This document shows positions 5,861-13,768 of a stretch of 26,712 bases of DNA, piece by piece. How positions within the stretch are numbered: the stretch's first letter is position 1; each line of letters opens with the position of its first letter. Source of the DNA: Clostridia bacterium (lineage in GTDB: Bacteria; Bacillota_A; Clostridia; Christensenellales; Aristaeellaceae); contig JAFQIF010000114.1 in NCBI GenBank assembly GCA_017397695.1, positions 1 through 26,712 of the forward strand. The letters run 5' to 3'. The translations under genes were made by a program, and so were the position numbers. The notes beneath the pieces were generated by a model. It did not search any database. It saw only the letters and a program-made list of their open reading frames with translations, and had not been told where the DNA came from.

Positions 5861-7615
5861 TCATTCCTTTCTTCCGGCCGTCTGCCTTTGCTTCGTCAGT
5901 TCCTGTATTTTCAAAAGCGTTTTTCGCTTATCTTCGCCCTTCTGCTCGGCGAGCTGCTTCTGAAGCGCAGCGATTTCCTCTTCGATGCGCTTCTTATGCA
6001 GGATGCGCAGGCAGTCGCCCGCCATACGCAATTGCCCATCCACACCGGCTCCGCTGTCACGCTGAAGAATGCTGGCCGCACGAGCGCGCGCATTCTCATC
6101 GGACATGCTCTCCAGAATCGCCCCCGGACTCATACCCGCAATCAGCTTTTCTGCCAGCGCTTTGCGCTCCGGCGATATAAAATCCTCAGCGGTCACGGTA
6201 CCCGGCTCAATCTGCCGCTCGGCCAGCAGCAAAAGCAGCTGCTTCTCCGCCGCAGCGGTTTCGGTATCCACGCCGTCGTTATTCTCTTCCAGCGGCCTGG
6301 CCACATTGCTGTAGGCGGGGCGCTGCTCTTTAGCGATCATCTCCGTACGGCCGATCTGCGCAAGGAGTACCTCACGCGCAAAGCCAGTGGAAATCATCAG
6401 CTGGTTTACGTAATTCTCCAGTTCAACGGGTTCTTTGACCTTGGCCAGATACTTGGCGCAGGCGATCGCATACTGCGTTCTGCCCTCTTGAGAAGACAGA
6501 TCGAAATTCTGCATCTCATGCTTCATGCGATACGTGGTCGCATCCAGCGGCTGCAGCTGATCCAGACCTTCCAGCCCGTATTCGCGGATATACTCATCCG
6601 GATCCATGCCGCCGGGAAACGCCAGCACGCGGGCGCGGATGTTTTCCTGATCAAAGATTTCCAGCGCACGCATAATCGCCTTCTGGCCTGCGGCATCTCC
6701 ATCGTAGGATACCCAGATTTCCGGCGCATAGCGCTTGAGGAGCCTGGCCTGTTCGATGGTCAGCGCCGTGCCCAGCGTCGCACAGACGCCCGGCAGTCCT
6801 GCCTGGGTCAGCGCGATCACATCCATATAGCCTTCCACCAGGATCACGCGTTTGAGCCCGCGCTGCTTCTTGAGCAGATTGGCAGCGAACACGCCCAATC
6901 GCTTATTGAACACCGGTGTATCGCCCGTATTGAGGTATTTGGGCTTGATATCGCCCAGTGCGCGCCCGCCAAAGCCCAGCACACGCCCCTGCGCATCGAT
7001 GATGGGAAAGATCGCGCGCTGGCGGAACATATCATAGACCCGCCCGTCGCGGCGCACAGAAATGCCTGCACGCACAAGCTCATCATCCGTAAAACCCAGA
7101 GAGCGCATCGCATGCGTGGCGCCATCGCCGCGCGGGGGTGTTGCGCCCAGACCAAACATGCGGATGGTCGCATCGTCCAGCCCGCGATTATACAGATAGC
7201 CCAGAATCTGTGCATTCTCCGGCTTCCAAAGCTGGCCGTGAAAAAAGCGCGCACACTGCTTATTTGCTTCGTAAATCCGTTCCTTTTCAGATTTACTGGC
7301 TGCATCCTCCCGTCCGCCGATCATCTGCGGCAGCTCCATATGCGCCTGTTCGGCCAGAAGCTTTACCGCATCCTTGAACTCCAGATGTTCCATTTCCATC
7401 ACAAAATTGATGGCGCTGCCGCCGGCATGACAGCCGAAGCAGTAGTACATCTGCCGCTGCGGATTGACGGAAAAGGACGCCGTCTTTTCGCCATGGAAGG
7501 GGCACAATCCCCAATACCGTCCGCCTTTCGGCGTAAGATGGACGTATTTGGAGACGACCTGAACGATGTCGGAGCGTTCTCTGAGTTCATCCAGCCACAT
7601 TTGTGGAAACCGCAA
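5861..7615 (-). CDS. dnaG: DNA primase
   Basis: DnaG makes the RNA primers used at the replication fork. The 584-residue protein has the usual length. An N-terminal CHC2 zinc finger is visible as C38-P-F-H41 and C59-F-G-C62. A TOPRIM catalytic domain begins with VILVEGYMDVIAL (E261-G262) and includes SYDGD (D305, D307). A C-terminal helical region (about 430-584) is the DnaB-interacting part. I take the TTG at 7615 as the start because the protein then opens MRFPQMWLDELRERSDIV, matching the conserved opening of clostridial primases. An ATG at 7600 would remove it, and a stop lies just upstream. The ribosome-binding site for this TTG is poorly spaced, which may keep primase low relative to sigma factor in the shared transcript. 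It lies downstream of dgt. Confidence 0.96.
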   Translation of the reverse strand: MRFPQMWLDELRERSDIVQVVSKYVHLTPKGGRYWGLCPFHGEKTASFSVNPQRQMYYCFGCHAGGSAINFVMEMEHLEFKDAVKLLAEQAHMELPQMIGGREDAASKSEKERIYEANKQCARFFHGQLWKPENAQILGYLYNRGLDDATIRMFGLGATPPRGDGATHAMRSLGFTDDELVRAGISVRRDGRVYDMFRQRAIFPIIDAQGRVLGFGGRALGDIKPKYLNTGDTPVFNKRLGVFAANLLKKQRGLKRVILVEGYMDVIALTQAGLPGVCATLGTALTIEQARLLKRYAPEIWVSYDGDAAGQKAIMRALEIFDQENIRARVLAFPGGMDPDEYIREYGLEGLDQLQPLDATTYRMKHEMQNFDLSSQEGRTQYAIACAKYLAKVKEPVELENYVNQLMISTGFAREVLLAQIGRTEMIAKEQRPAYSNVARPLEENNDGVDTETAAAEKQLLLLLAERQIEPGTVTAEDFISPERKALAEKLIAGMSPGAILESMSDENARARAASILQRDSGAGVDGQLRMAGDCLRILHKKRIEEEIAALQKQLAEQKGEDKRKTLLKIQELTKQRQTAGRKE

Positions 7616-7749
7616 CGCCGATCACCGTCCTCTCCTTTCGCCACGGCATAACAGCAAAAATGCCGTCCTTTCTTTTTCGCCGCCATTTCGGACTTTCCTG
7701 CATACGTCATGCATTTTTTTCGCGAAAAAGTCTTTCTTTTCTGCTATTT

Positions 7750-8757
7750 TCAGCCGATTCCGTCAAAAAACGGCGGAATAAACAGCTTTTGATAGGTTTG
7801 CACTGCATACGCATCGGTCATACAGGCCACATAATCGCATACGCCGCGCTGCGTCCCCTCGCGATACACGATCTCCATGTATTCATTGGGCATCTGCCCG
7901 GGATGCTCCATATAGTATCCGACCAGTTCGGTGACGATGTGATGGGTTTTTCTGCACTCATCATTGGCCCAGTCGCGGGAATAGACGCGCTCAAACATGA
8001 AATCGCGCAGCTCCATCAGCGCCTCCCAGGTTTCCGGCTCCATCGCCGTCTCGTTGCGGCCCAGCGAATGACGCACAACGCTGCCAATCATATTGCCCAC
8101 ACGCTCGCCATGCGTGCGGCCTACGCGCCGGATGGCACGCTTAGGCAGATCATCCAAACCGATGACGCCTGCACGCACCGCATCGTCAATGTCATGATTG
8201 ATATAGGCAATACGGTCGGCCAGATGGACGCAGCAGCCCTCCAGCGTTTTAGGTCGCACCTTACCGGAGTGATGCTCGATACCGTCACGCACTTCCCAGG
8301 TGAGATTGAGCCCTTGTCCGCCATTTTCCAGCACCTCAACCACGCGGCGGCTCTGTTCCCTGTGCTCAAACCCGCCCTCAATGATCTTATCCAGCGCCGC
8401 TTCGCCCGCATGACCAAAGGGCGTATGACCCAGATCATGCCCCATGGCAATCGCCTCGGCAAGGTCTTCGTTCAGGCGCAGCGCTCGCGCCAGCGTGCGC
8501 GCCACCTGTGTAACCTCAAGCGTATGCGTAAGCCTCGTGCGATAATGATCGCCCTGCGGAGAAAGAAAGACCTGTGTTTTACCCTTCAGCCTGCGGAAGG
8601 ACTTGCAGTGCAGAATCCGGTCGCGGTCACGCTGGTATTCTGTGCGCATATCATCCGACGAAACCGGCCTCGCGCGCCCCCTGCTTTCACAGGACAGGGA
8701 CGCAAACTCACAAAGCGTATCCCGCTCTCTCTGTTCAAGCATTTCTTTGATGGTCAT
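7750..8757 (-). CDS. dgt: dGTPase-like HD-domain deoxynucleotide triphosphohydrolase
   Basis: This 335-residue protein belongs to the dGTP triphosphohydrolase-like HD superfamily, which cuts dNTPs to deoxynucleosides and triphosphate and helps balance nucleotide pools. The metal-binding HD residues are visible as H78 (RLTHTLEV), H107-D108 (MGHDLGHTPFGH) and D181 (HLADRIAYINHDIDD). The opening YQRDRDRILHCKSFRRLKGKTQV is diagnostic. The short length fits the clostridial form often listed as dGTPase-like, so strict dGTP specificity is not assured. Two ATGs are close together; I chose the one at 8757 because GAGGAGG is eight bases from it but only two from the ATG at 8763. It precedes dnaG and rpoD on the same strand with a 134-base gap, a common order in Clostridia. 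Confidence 0.93.
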   Translation of the reverse strand: MTIKEMLEQRERDTLCEFASLSCESRGRARPVSSDDMRTEYQRDRDRILHCKSFRRLKGKTQVFLSPQGDHYRTRLTHTLEVTQVARTLARALRLNEDLAEAIAMGHDLGHTPFGHAGEAALDKIIEGGFEHREQSRRVVEVLENGGQGLNLTWEVRDGIEHHSGKVRPKTLEGCCVHLADRIAYINHDIDDAVRAGVIGLDDLPKRAIRRVGRTHGERVGNMIGSVVRHSLGRNETAMEPETWEALMELRDFMFERVYSRDWANDECRKTHHIVTELVGYYMEHPGQMPNEYMEIVYREGTQRGVCDYVACMTDAYAVQTYQKLFIPPFFDGIG

Positions 8758-8860
8758 GCGCATCGCCTCCTCGCCGCGGCAGCTGGCGTTCAGCCGCCAT
8801 ACATAGATATTTGCCTGATGAATGATTCGACACCGATGGACAAAAACCTATCGCTGGCAG

Positions 8861-8896
8861 AAAAAATCCCGCTCTCAACTTTCGCTGAAAGCGGGA
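8861..8896 (-). terminator. Terminator at the end of the def-to-thiN operon
   Basis: On the minus strand TCCCGCTTTCAGC pairs with GTTGAGAGCGGGA (13 pairs, two of them G-U) around a GAAA loop (8867-8896) and is followed by TTTTTT. It lies 22 bases after the thiN stop and separates the operon from dgt. Confidence 0.88.
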
Positions 8897-8918
8897 AAAA
8901 TATCCATTAGAATTCCAA

Positions 8919-9554
8919 TCAAAACCCGGCATAGTAATGGAAAAGCAGCAAATCACCCGACTCAACGCTGATACACGCTTCATCCTGCGTGATCACATTG
9001 GAGATGCCCAGCGGATAGCTGCTGTCCAGGTCACGCCTGTCAAGCGGATAGAAAAAGCCTTTGAGCGTCACACCCTTCGCCTGCCCAAGCGGCAGCAGCG
9101 AGGCAGTATCGCCCTTGGCTCCATGAAGAACCGTACAGCCGTCAACACGCTCAATCCGTACAGTCTCGCTGAGAATCTGCGCCTTTACGCCCGCTTTTGC
9201 CGCCCGCACAAGCAGCATCAGATTGGCCAGCGCATGATCCAGTCGGCCGCCCAGCGCACCCAGCAGCGTAATATGCTTCGCGCCGCGAGCCATCGCCACA
9301 TCTACCGCATGCACGCCGTCGGTATCATCCTTGACGCAAGGCAAACGGTCAATTTCCGCAACCGACTGCATGCGTGCAAGCACATCCTCGCTCACCGAGT
9401 CCATATCGCCAAGCAGGATATCCGGAATGATTCCAGCATGGGCAAAGGCCTCAAGACCTCTGTCCGCTGCAATCGTCAGATCCGCACAGGATGCGCAGCT
9501 TTCAAGCAGCGCCTTTCCCGGTGCATCGCCGCCCAGCACGATCAGTACGTTCAT
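8919..9554 (-). CDS. thiN: Thiamine pyrophosphokinase
   Basis: ThiN transfers pyrophosphate from ATP to thiamine to make thiamine diphosphate, the active cofactor. The 211-residue protein has the family landmarks: GDMDS (49-53), KDDTD (75-79) and GGRLDHALAN (102-111), which line the ATP/metal and thiamine sites. A C-terminal beta-sandwich ends the protein, with YPLGISNVI near residue 180-190. Its ATG overlaps the rpe stop by four bases (ATGA), so translation is coupled. It is the last gene of the def-to-thiN operon, the usual place in Clostridia. No TPP riboswitch is seen, as expected for a gene inside an operon. Confidence 0.95.
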   Translation of the reverse strand: MNVLIVLGGDAPGKALLESCASCADLTIAADRGLEAFAHAGIIPDILLGDMDSVSEDVLARMQSVAEIDRLPCVKDDTDGVHAVDVAMARGAKHITLLGALGGRLDHALANLMLLVRAAKAGVKAQILSETVRIERVDGCTVLHGAKGDTASLLPLGQAKGVTLKGFFYPLDRRDLDSSYPLGISNVITQDEACISVESGDLLLFHYYAGF

Positions 9555-10210
9555 GCCTTCTCCTCCGAAGAGCAGATTTCCCGGATCACCGCAGCAGGAT
9601 CCTTCGCAGCAAAGACGCCGGTACCCATCACCAGCACATCTGCGCCGGCTTCCACAACGCGTCTGGCATTATCCATCTTCACGCCGCCGTCCACCGCAAT
9701 GAGAATATCTCGACCGGACTTGGTGATCATATCCCTGATGACGGAAACCTTACCCAGGCAGTATTCGCGCAGCTTCTGGCCGCCAAAGCCCGGCTCCACG
9801 GTCATCACCAGCACCAGATCCACGTATGGCAGCAGGTGACGGATCCTCTCCGGCGCAGTATGCGGATTGAGGCTGATGCCCGCCTTGAGGCCATTGGAGC
9901 GGATTCTGTGAATGACGGTCAGAGGATCGTCGTCCGCTTCTACATGCACGGTGATCATATCCGCGCCGGCCTTGGTATAGGTATCGATATATTCCATGGG
10001 ATTGGTGAACATCAGGTGAACGTCCAGAAACAACTGGGTCTTTTTGCGGATCGCGCGAACGAAATCCGGTCCGAAGCTGATGTTGGGCGTAAAATGGCCA
10101 TCCATATTATCCAGATGCAGCCACCTGAGCCCCAGGCGCTCTACGAGCTCAATTTCCTCACCCAATCGCATCAGGTCCGCACCCAGCACGGAAGGAGAAA
10201 TGATCGTCAT
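9551..10210 (-). CDS. rpe: Ribulose-phosphate 3-epimerase
   Basis: Rpe interconverts ribulose 5-phosphate and xylulose 5-phosphate in the pentose phosphate pathway. The 219-residue protein has a TIM-barrel pattern with the metal and catalytic residues visible: H32-L-D34-N-M-D37-G, DVHLM (about 63-67), VEPGFGGQ and VDGGV. It opens ISPSVLGADL, typical of the family. Its ATG overlaps the rsgA stop (ATGA), and its own stop overlaps thiN in the same way. The run rsgA-rpe-thiN is a standard Bacillota neighbourhood. Confidence 0.97.
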   Translation of the reverse strand: MTIISPSVLGADLMRLGEEIELVERLGLRWLHLDNMDGHFTPNISFGPDFVRAIRKKTQLFLDVHLMFTNPMEYIDTYTKAGADMITVHVEADDDPLTVIHRIRSNGLKAGISLNPHTAPERIRHLLPYVDLVLVMTVEPGFGGQKLREYCLGKVSVIRDMITKSGRDILIAVDGGVKMDNARRVVEAGADVLVMGTGVFAAKDPAAVIREICSSEEKA

Positions 10211-11085
10211 ACGTAGCGTCCTTTCCAGTTCTCTTTTACTTCTGAAAGCAGTTCACGATATCTCGCCCAGCGCACGGCGCTGAGCCTGCCTGCCTCCACC
10301 GCAGCACGCACAGCGCAGCCGGGCTCTCTGTCATGCATACAGGGTTGGAACCGGCATTCGCCTGCCAGCTCATTGTATTCCGGATACATTTCGGCAAAAT
10401 CCTGCGGCTCGATGCCCTCTTCGATTTCCAGCAGGCTGAAGCCCGGCGTATCGAGCACGAGCATGCCGTCCACAGCCATCATTTCCGAACGCCTGGTCGT
10501 ATGCCGGCCACGCTCGGTTTTTCTGCTCAGGCCGCCTGTTTCCAATTCAAGCCCAAACAGCGCGTTGATCAGCGAGCTTTTGCCCACGGCGCTCTGCCCC
10601 GCCAGGCAGGTCACCTTGCCGCGCATCGCCTCGCGAAGCTCTTCCACGCCCTCACCGGTCAGCGCGCTGGCAGCGAACACGCGCAGCTGCGTACCGGCAT
10701 ACTCTTCGCGAATGGAAGCGACCAACTCTCTGCCAAGATCAATCTTATTGACGCAGATCGCAGGCGTCATGCTGCCGCGCGCTGCGCGCAGGATCAGCTT
10801 GTCGATAAGCAGCATATCCGGGTGAGGCACACTGGCCACAACCAGCATGAGCATATCACAGTTGGCTACGCTCGGACGGATCATGACGCTCTTTCGCGGC
10901 AGAATCTCTTCCAGCCACCCATTATCGTCGCCCTCACCCGGCATAAAGCGTACCCTGTCGCCCACCATCGGCGTCAGCTTCTGATGGCGCAGCTTTTTCT
11001 GCGCGCGCAGGGTATATTCCTGCCCGTCTTCGTCACAGAGCACGGTGTAAAAGCTGCCGATGCCCCGCATGATACTTCCTGTCAT
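10207..11085 (-). CDS. rsgA: Ribosome small-subunit biogenesis GTPase RsgA
   Basis: RsgA is a GTPase that checks late maturation of the 30S subunit. The 292-residue protein shows the circular permutation of this family: an OB fold at residues 1-70, then G4 NKID (113-116) ahead of G1 GQSAVGKSS (163-171), HTT (195-197) and G3 DTPG (212-215). A C-terminal zinc-binding motif has C244, C249, H251 and C257. The ATG at 11085 has AAAGGA five bases upstream. It is 39 bases after the kinase stop and overlaps rpe by four bases. The placement after a PASTA kinase is conserved in Bacillota, where RsgA homologues can be kinase substrates; that link is inference here. Confidence 0.96.
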   Translation of the reverse strand: MTGSIMRGIGSFYTVLCDEDGQEYTLRAQKKLRHQKLTPMVGDRVRFMPGEGDDNGWLEEILPRKSVMIRPSVANCDMLMLVVASVPHPDMLLIDKLILRAARGSMTPAICVNKIDLGRELVASIREEYAGTQLRVFAASALTGEGVEELREAMRGKVTCLAGQSAVGKSSLINALFGLELETGGLSRKTERGRHTTRRSEMMAVDGMLVLDTPGFSLLEIEEGIEPQDFAEMYPEYNELAGECRFQPCMHDREPGCAVRAAVEAGRLSAVRWARYRELLSEVKENWKGRYV

Positions 11086-11124
11086 GAATTTCCTTTCGTG
11101 GGGATCCTCCCCCGGGATATGCTT

Positions 11125-12960
11125 TTACTGAAGGACGGCCGTCGCTTCGCTCTTGAAACCGCCATCCAGATACAGGCGCCATGTCTTCACGCCGCTTTGC
11201 TCACTGCGAAGCAGCACGTCAAGCTCAATCTCCCCCGGCTCGGTGTGGGTAGCGGAATACATGTCGCTTTCCTTACCATCCTCACCCAGCAGCGTTACGC
11301 GTACGCCCACGCCCTCGCGCGGCACCTGCACAGTCACCTTGACCGACGCAGTATACTTGCGCTTATCGTAATAGCCCACGCTCATCTCCACCATGCTGCC
11401 GGGCAGCACCTCAGAAAAGCGCTCCGGCCACTGGTCAAGCACCACGCCGTCCTGTCTGGCATCTTCCACATTCTCATAGGTAATCATACCGCTGGCAAGC
11501 CCCAGGGACTGAATCTGCGACAGCGCTTCCTCCTCGCGCACGCCCGTCAGTTCCGGCACAACCACACGGCCTCCGGAAAGCGTAAGCATGATCTCGCTGC
11601 CAATCTGAGCGCTCTGGCCCGCCTCCGGCTGCTGGGCAATGACCATGCCCGCCAGCTGATCGCTGGGCATGACAGACAGCTGGCCCACGGCAAACCCCTG
11701 AGCACGCACGGCTGCAAGCGCCTCATCCTGCGCAAGGCCCGTAAACCGCTGCACGGGAATCATGTCGCTGCCGCGGGAGATGGTAACAAACACAGTTTCG
11801 CCGCGGCCGACCCGATCGCCGGCACTGGGAATCTGGCCGCTGACGAAGCCCTCCATCACATCGCTGTAAGCATAATCCAGCTGCACAGTCAGATTTGCGC
11901 TGCTCACCAGACGCTCTGCCGTCGCAGCATCCACGCCGCTGAGATCCGGCATACGCGTAAACACGAATACAGAACGATACAGACTCACGCAGGCCCCCAC
12001 AAGGATGACCATAACCAACGCAGCGGCGGCAATTACCGCAGCATTTGCAGGAATCCGGCGCTTTGCCCCTTCGGAGACCGCCTTGCGGACAGGCCTTTCC
12101 GGCAGTATGCGCTGCTGCATGAACTCGCCGTCCGGATGGCGCAGCGCGCGCCTGAGATCGCGGATCATGCTTTCAGCATTCTGATAGCGATCACGCGGCT
12201 CCTTCTTCAGCGCTTTTTTGACGATCAACTCCACCGCCCGGCTGACGTCCGCCTCCTCCTCAACGGGCCGAGGCGCCTCCATCAGATGCTTCATCGCAAC
12301 AGAAACAGCCGTCTCGCCCTCAAAGGGGACATGGCCGGTGAGCATCTCATAGAGAATGATGCCCACCGAGTACAGATCGCTGGCACTGGTGGCGCGCATA
12401 CCCTTAGCCTGCTCAGGCGAGAAATAATGCACCGAGCCCATGACATTGCCATCAGAGGCCAGCGTTTTGGTATCAGCCATACCGGCAATGCCGAAATCGC
12501 TGATCTTCACCTGGCCGTTCCTGGTGATCATGATGTTCTGAGATTTGACGTCCCTATGCACGATGCCGCGCTGATGCGCATGCGACAGCGCCGCAAGAAT
12601 GCCCAGCGCGCAGTGCACCGCCTCATCCTGATCCATTTTGCCATTCTCGGCGATCAGCTCCTTGAGCGTCTGACCGTCGACAAGCTCCAGCGCGATATAG
12701 GATACGCCGCCCGCCATCCCGGCGTCGAGCGAATTGACGACATTGGGATGATTCAGCCGCTTATTAACCTCCACTTCGCGCTTGAAGCGTTCCTTGTATT
12801 CCGGATCGTCCTCATACTCTTCGCGCAGCACCTTCAGCGCCACCGTCTGATGGGTCTTCAGGTCAAACGCGCGATAGACGATCGCCATGCCGCCGCGTCC
12901 GATGATATCCTCCACGCGGAATCTGCGGCTGACAATCTTACCAATCAGTCTTGATTCCAC
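11125..12960 (-). CDS. prkC: PASTA-domain serine/threonine protein kinase (PrkC/Stk type)
   Basis: This 611-residue membrane kinase senses cell-wall fragments or lipid II in relatives and controls growth, division and dormancy. The cytoplasmic kinase (about 13-275) has GRGGMAIVYR (21-30), K43, HRDVKSQN (135-142), DFG (155-157) and SPEQ (181-184). One membrane helix follows at about 307-328. Three extracellular PASTA repeats span about 336-397, 403-465 and 467-530. A further beta-rich tail of about 80 residues (531-611), ending in a YLDGG motif, is not a PASTA repeat. The catalytic loop has Ser where many relatives have Pro (HRDxKP). The start is GTG at 12960 with GAGGAGG upstream, overlapping the end of the phosphatase gene, so kinase and phosphatase are made together. 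It precedes rsgA. Confidence 0.95.
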   Translation of the reverse strand: MESRLIGKIVSRRFRVEDIIGRGGMAIVYRAFDLKTHQTVALKVLREEYEDDPEYKERFKREVEVNKRLNHPNVVNSLDAGMAGGVSYIALELVDGQTLKELIAENGKMDQDEAVHCALGILAALSHAHQRGIVHRDVKSQNIMITRNGQVKISDFGIAGMADTKTLASDGNVMGSVHYFSPEQAKGMRATSASDLYSVGIILYEMLTGHVPFEGETAVSVAMKHLMEAPRPVEEEADVSRAVELIVKKALKKEPRDRYQNAESMIRDLRRALRHPDGEFMQQRILPERPVRKAVSEGAKRRIPANAAVIAAAALVMVILVGACVSLYRSVFVFTRMPDLSGVDAATAERLVSSANLTVQLDYAYSDVMEGFVSGQIPSAGDRVGRGETVFVTISRGSDMIPVQRFTGLAQDEALAAVRAQGFAVGQLSVMPSDQLAGMVIAQQPEAGQSAQIGSEIMLTLSGGRVVVPELTGVREEEALSQIQSLGLASGMITYENVEDARQDGVVLDQWPERFSEVLPGSMVEMSVGYYDKRKYTASVKVTVQVPREGVGVRVTLLGEDGKESDMYSATHTEPGEIELDVLLRSEQSGVKTWRLYLDGGFKSEATAVLQ

Positions 12961-12962
12961 GC

Positions 12963-13676
12963 TCAGCCCTCCTCGCTGCGGCAGAGAATCAGCGTCACAT
13001 TGTCACGTCCGCCGGCATCAAGAGCCATGGACAGCAGTTTGTCCGCAATCTCCTCCACAGAAGCGTTCTGCGTCAGCGCGCCCATCATCTCCTCATCAGA
13101 GACCATACCGCACAAGCCATCTGTGCACAGAAGCCACAGATCGCCCGGCTGCATATCCGCCGCGAGCAGGTCGGGCGCATTCTCGCCCGGAGTGCCCAGC
13201 GCACGGGTGATGATGTTGCGGCGCGGATGATTGCGCGCCTCTTCTTTTGTAATGATCCTGGCTCGAACAAGCTCTTCGACCAGAGAGTGATCCTGTGTGA
13301 TCCGCTCGAGCTTTCCGCCCCTGAGTCTGTAAATACGGCTGTCTCCGACATGGGCAACGTACATATAATGCCCGCCACGCCACATCGCAGAGAGCGTCGT
13401 ACCCATCCCGGAGCAGTTTTTATTCTCTCCGGCAAGCTTTACAATCGCCTCATGCGCATTGCACACCGTATCGCGCAGCACGGAAATGCTGGCGATTTCG
13501 TTTTCCTGCGCCATACGTTTGATCGCATCAATGGCCATCTGGCTGGCCACTTCGCCTGCCAGATGACCGCCCATGCCGTCCGCAACGGCATAGATACCCT
13601 GCTTTTCATCAAACCAGGCTGCGTCCTCGTTCTGCTTGCGCACCTTGCCGATGTGCGTTCTCAGCGCTGCTGTCAC
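12963..13676 (-). CDS. prpC: PP2C-family protein phosphatase (Stp/PrpC)
   Basis: This metal-dependent Ser/Thr phosphatase reverses phosphorylation by the PASTA kinase encoded next to it. The metal-binding acidic residues are visible in NEDA near the start, VADGMGGH, GDSRIYRL, TDGLCGMVSD and GGRDNVT near the end. Length is 237 residues, normal for the family. I chose GTG at 13676: AAAGGAG then lies seven bases upstream, whereas for the ATG at 13682 it is only one base away. Starting at 13682 would add two residues. It ends just before the kinase GTG start, and their translation is probably coupled. The upstream gap to rlmN (92 bases) carries short palindromes. Confidence 0.95.
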   Translation of the reverse strand: MTAALRTHIGKVRKQNEDAAWFDEKQGIYAVADGMGGHLAGEVASQMAIDAIKRMAQENEIASISVLRDTVCNAHEAIVKLAGENKNCSGMGTTLSAMWRGGHYMYVAHVGDSRIYRLRGGKLERITQDHSLVEELVRARIITKEEARNHPRRNIITRALGTPGENAPDLLAADMQPGDLWLLCTDGLCGMVSDEEMMGALTQNASVEEIADKLLSMALDAGGRDNVTLILCRSEEG

Positions 13677-13693
13677 GTTCATGCTCCTTTGCG

Positions 13694-13765
13694 TTGGGCA
13701 CCCGCCCATCAGGGACGCTGTCCCTGTATCCTTGTTTGCTTCGCGGCATATGGCTGCCGCCCGGA
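13694..13765. repeat. Palindromic repeat unit between rlmN and prpC
   Basis: The 92-base gap between rlmN and prpC holds CAGGGAC-gct-GTCCCTG (13710-13726) and a smaller GGGC-accc-GCCC (13696-13707). A nearby GCTTCGCGGC string is shared with the groES-groEL gap. The build (short perfect arms, three-base loop) matches the palindromes after rpoD and before groEL. There is no T-tract, so it is probably not a terminator. Confidence 0.6.
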
Positions 13766-13768
13766 AGA

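Noticed and set aside
4226..7651. Plus-strand open frame of 1141 codons opposite trmK, rpoD and dnaG
   Set aside because: It lies antisense to well-supported genes, has no ribosome-binding site, and its His/Arg/Leu-rich composition is what the mirror frame of this codon usage produces.
8778..8798. Hairpin GGCAGCTG/CAGCCGCC in the leader of dgt
   Set aside because: The pairing is possible, with one G-U pair, but there is no T-tract, no conserved riboswitch core and no clear promoter, so I do not call it a regulatory element.
8919..9554. TPP riboswitch associated with thiN
   Set aside because: thiN overlaps rpe by four bases inside an operon, and no TPP-type aptamer elements are seen upstream of it or in the def leader.
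10333..12954. Plus-strand open frame of 873 codons opposite rsgA and prkC
   Set aside because: It is a shadow of two clear genes with full motif sets; the frame is open because TTA, CTA and TCA codons are rare in the sense genes.
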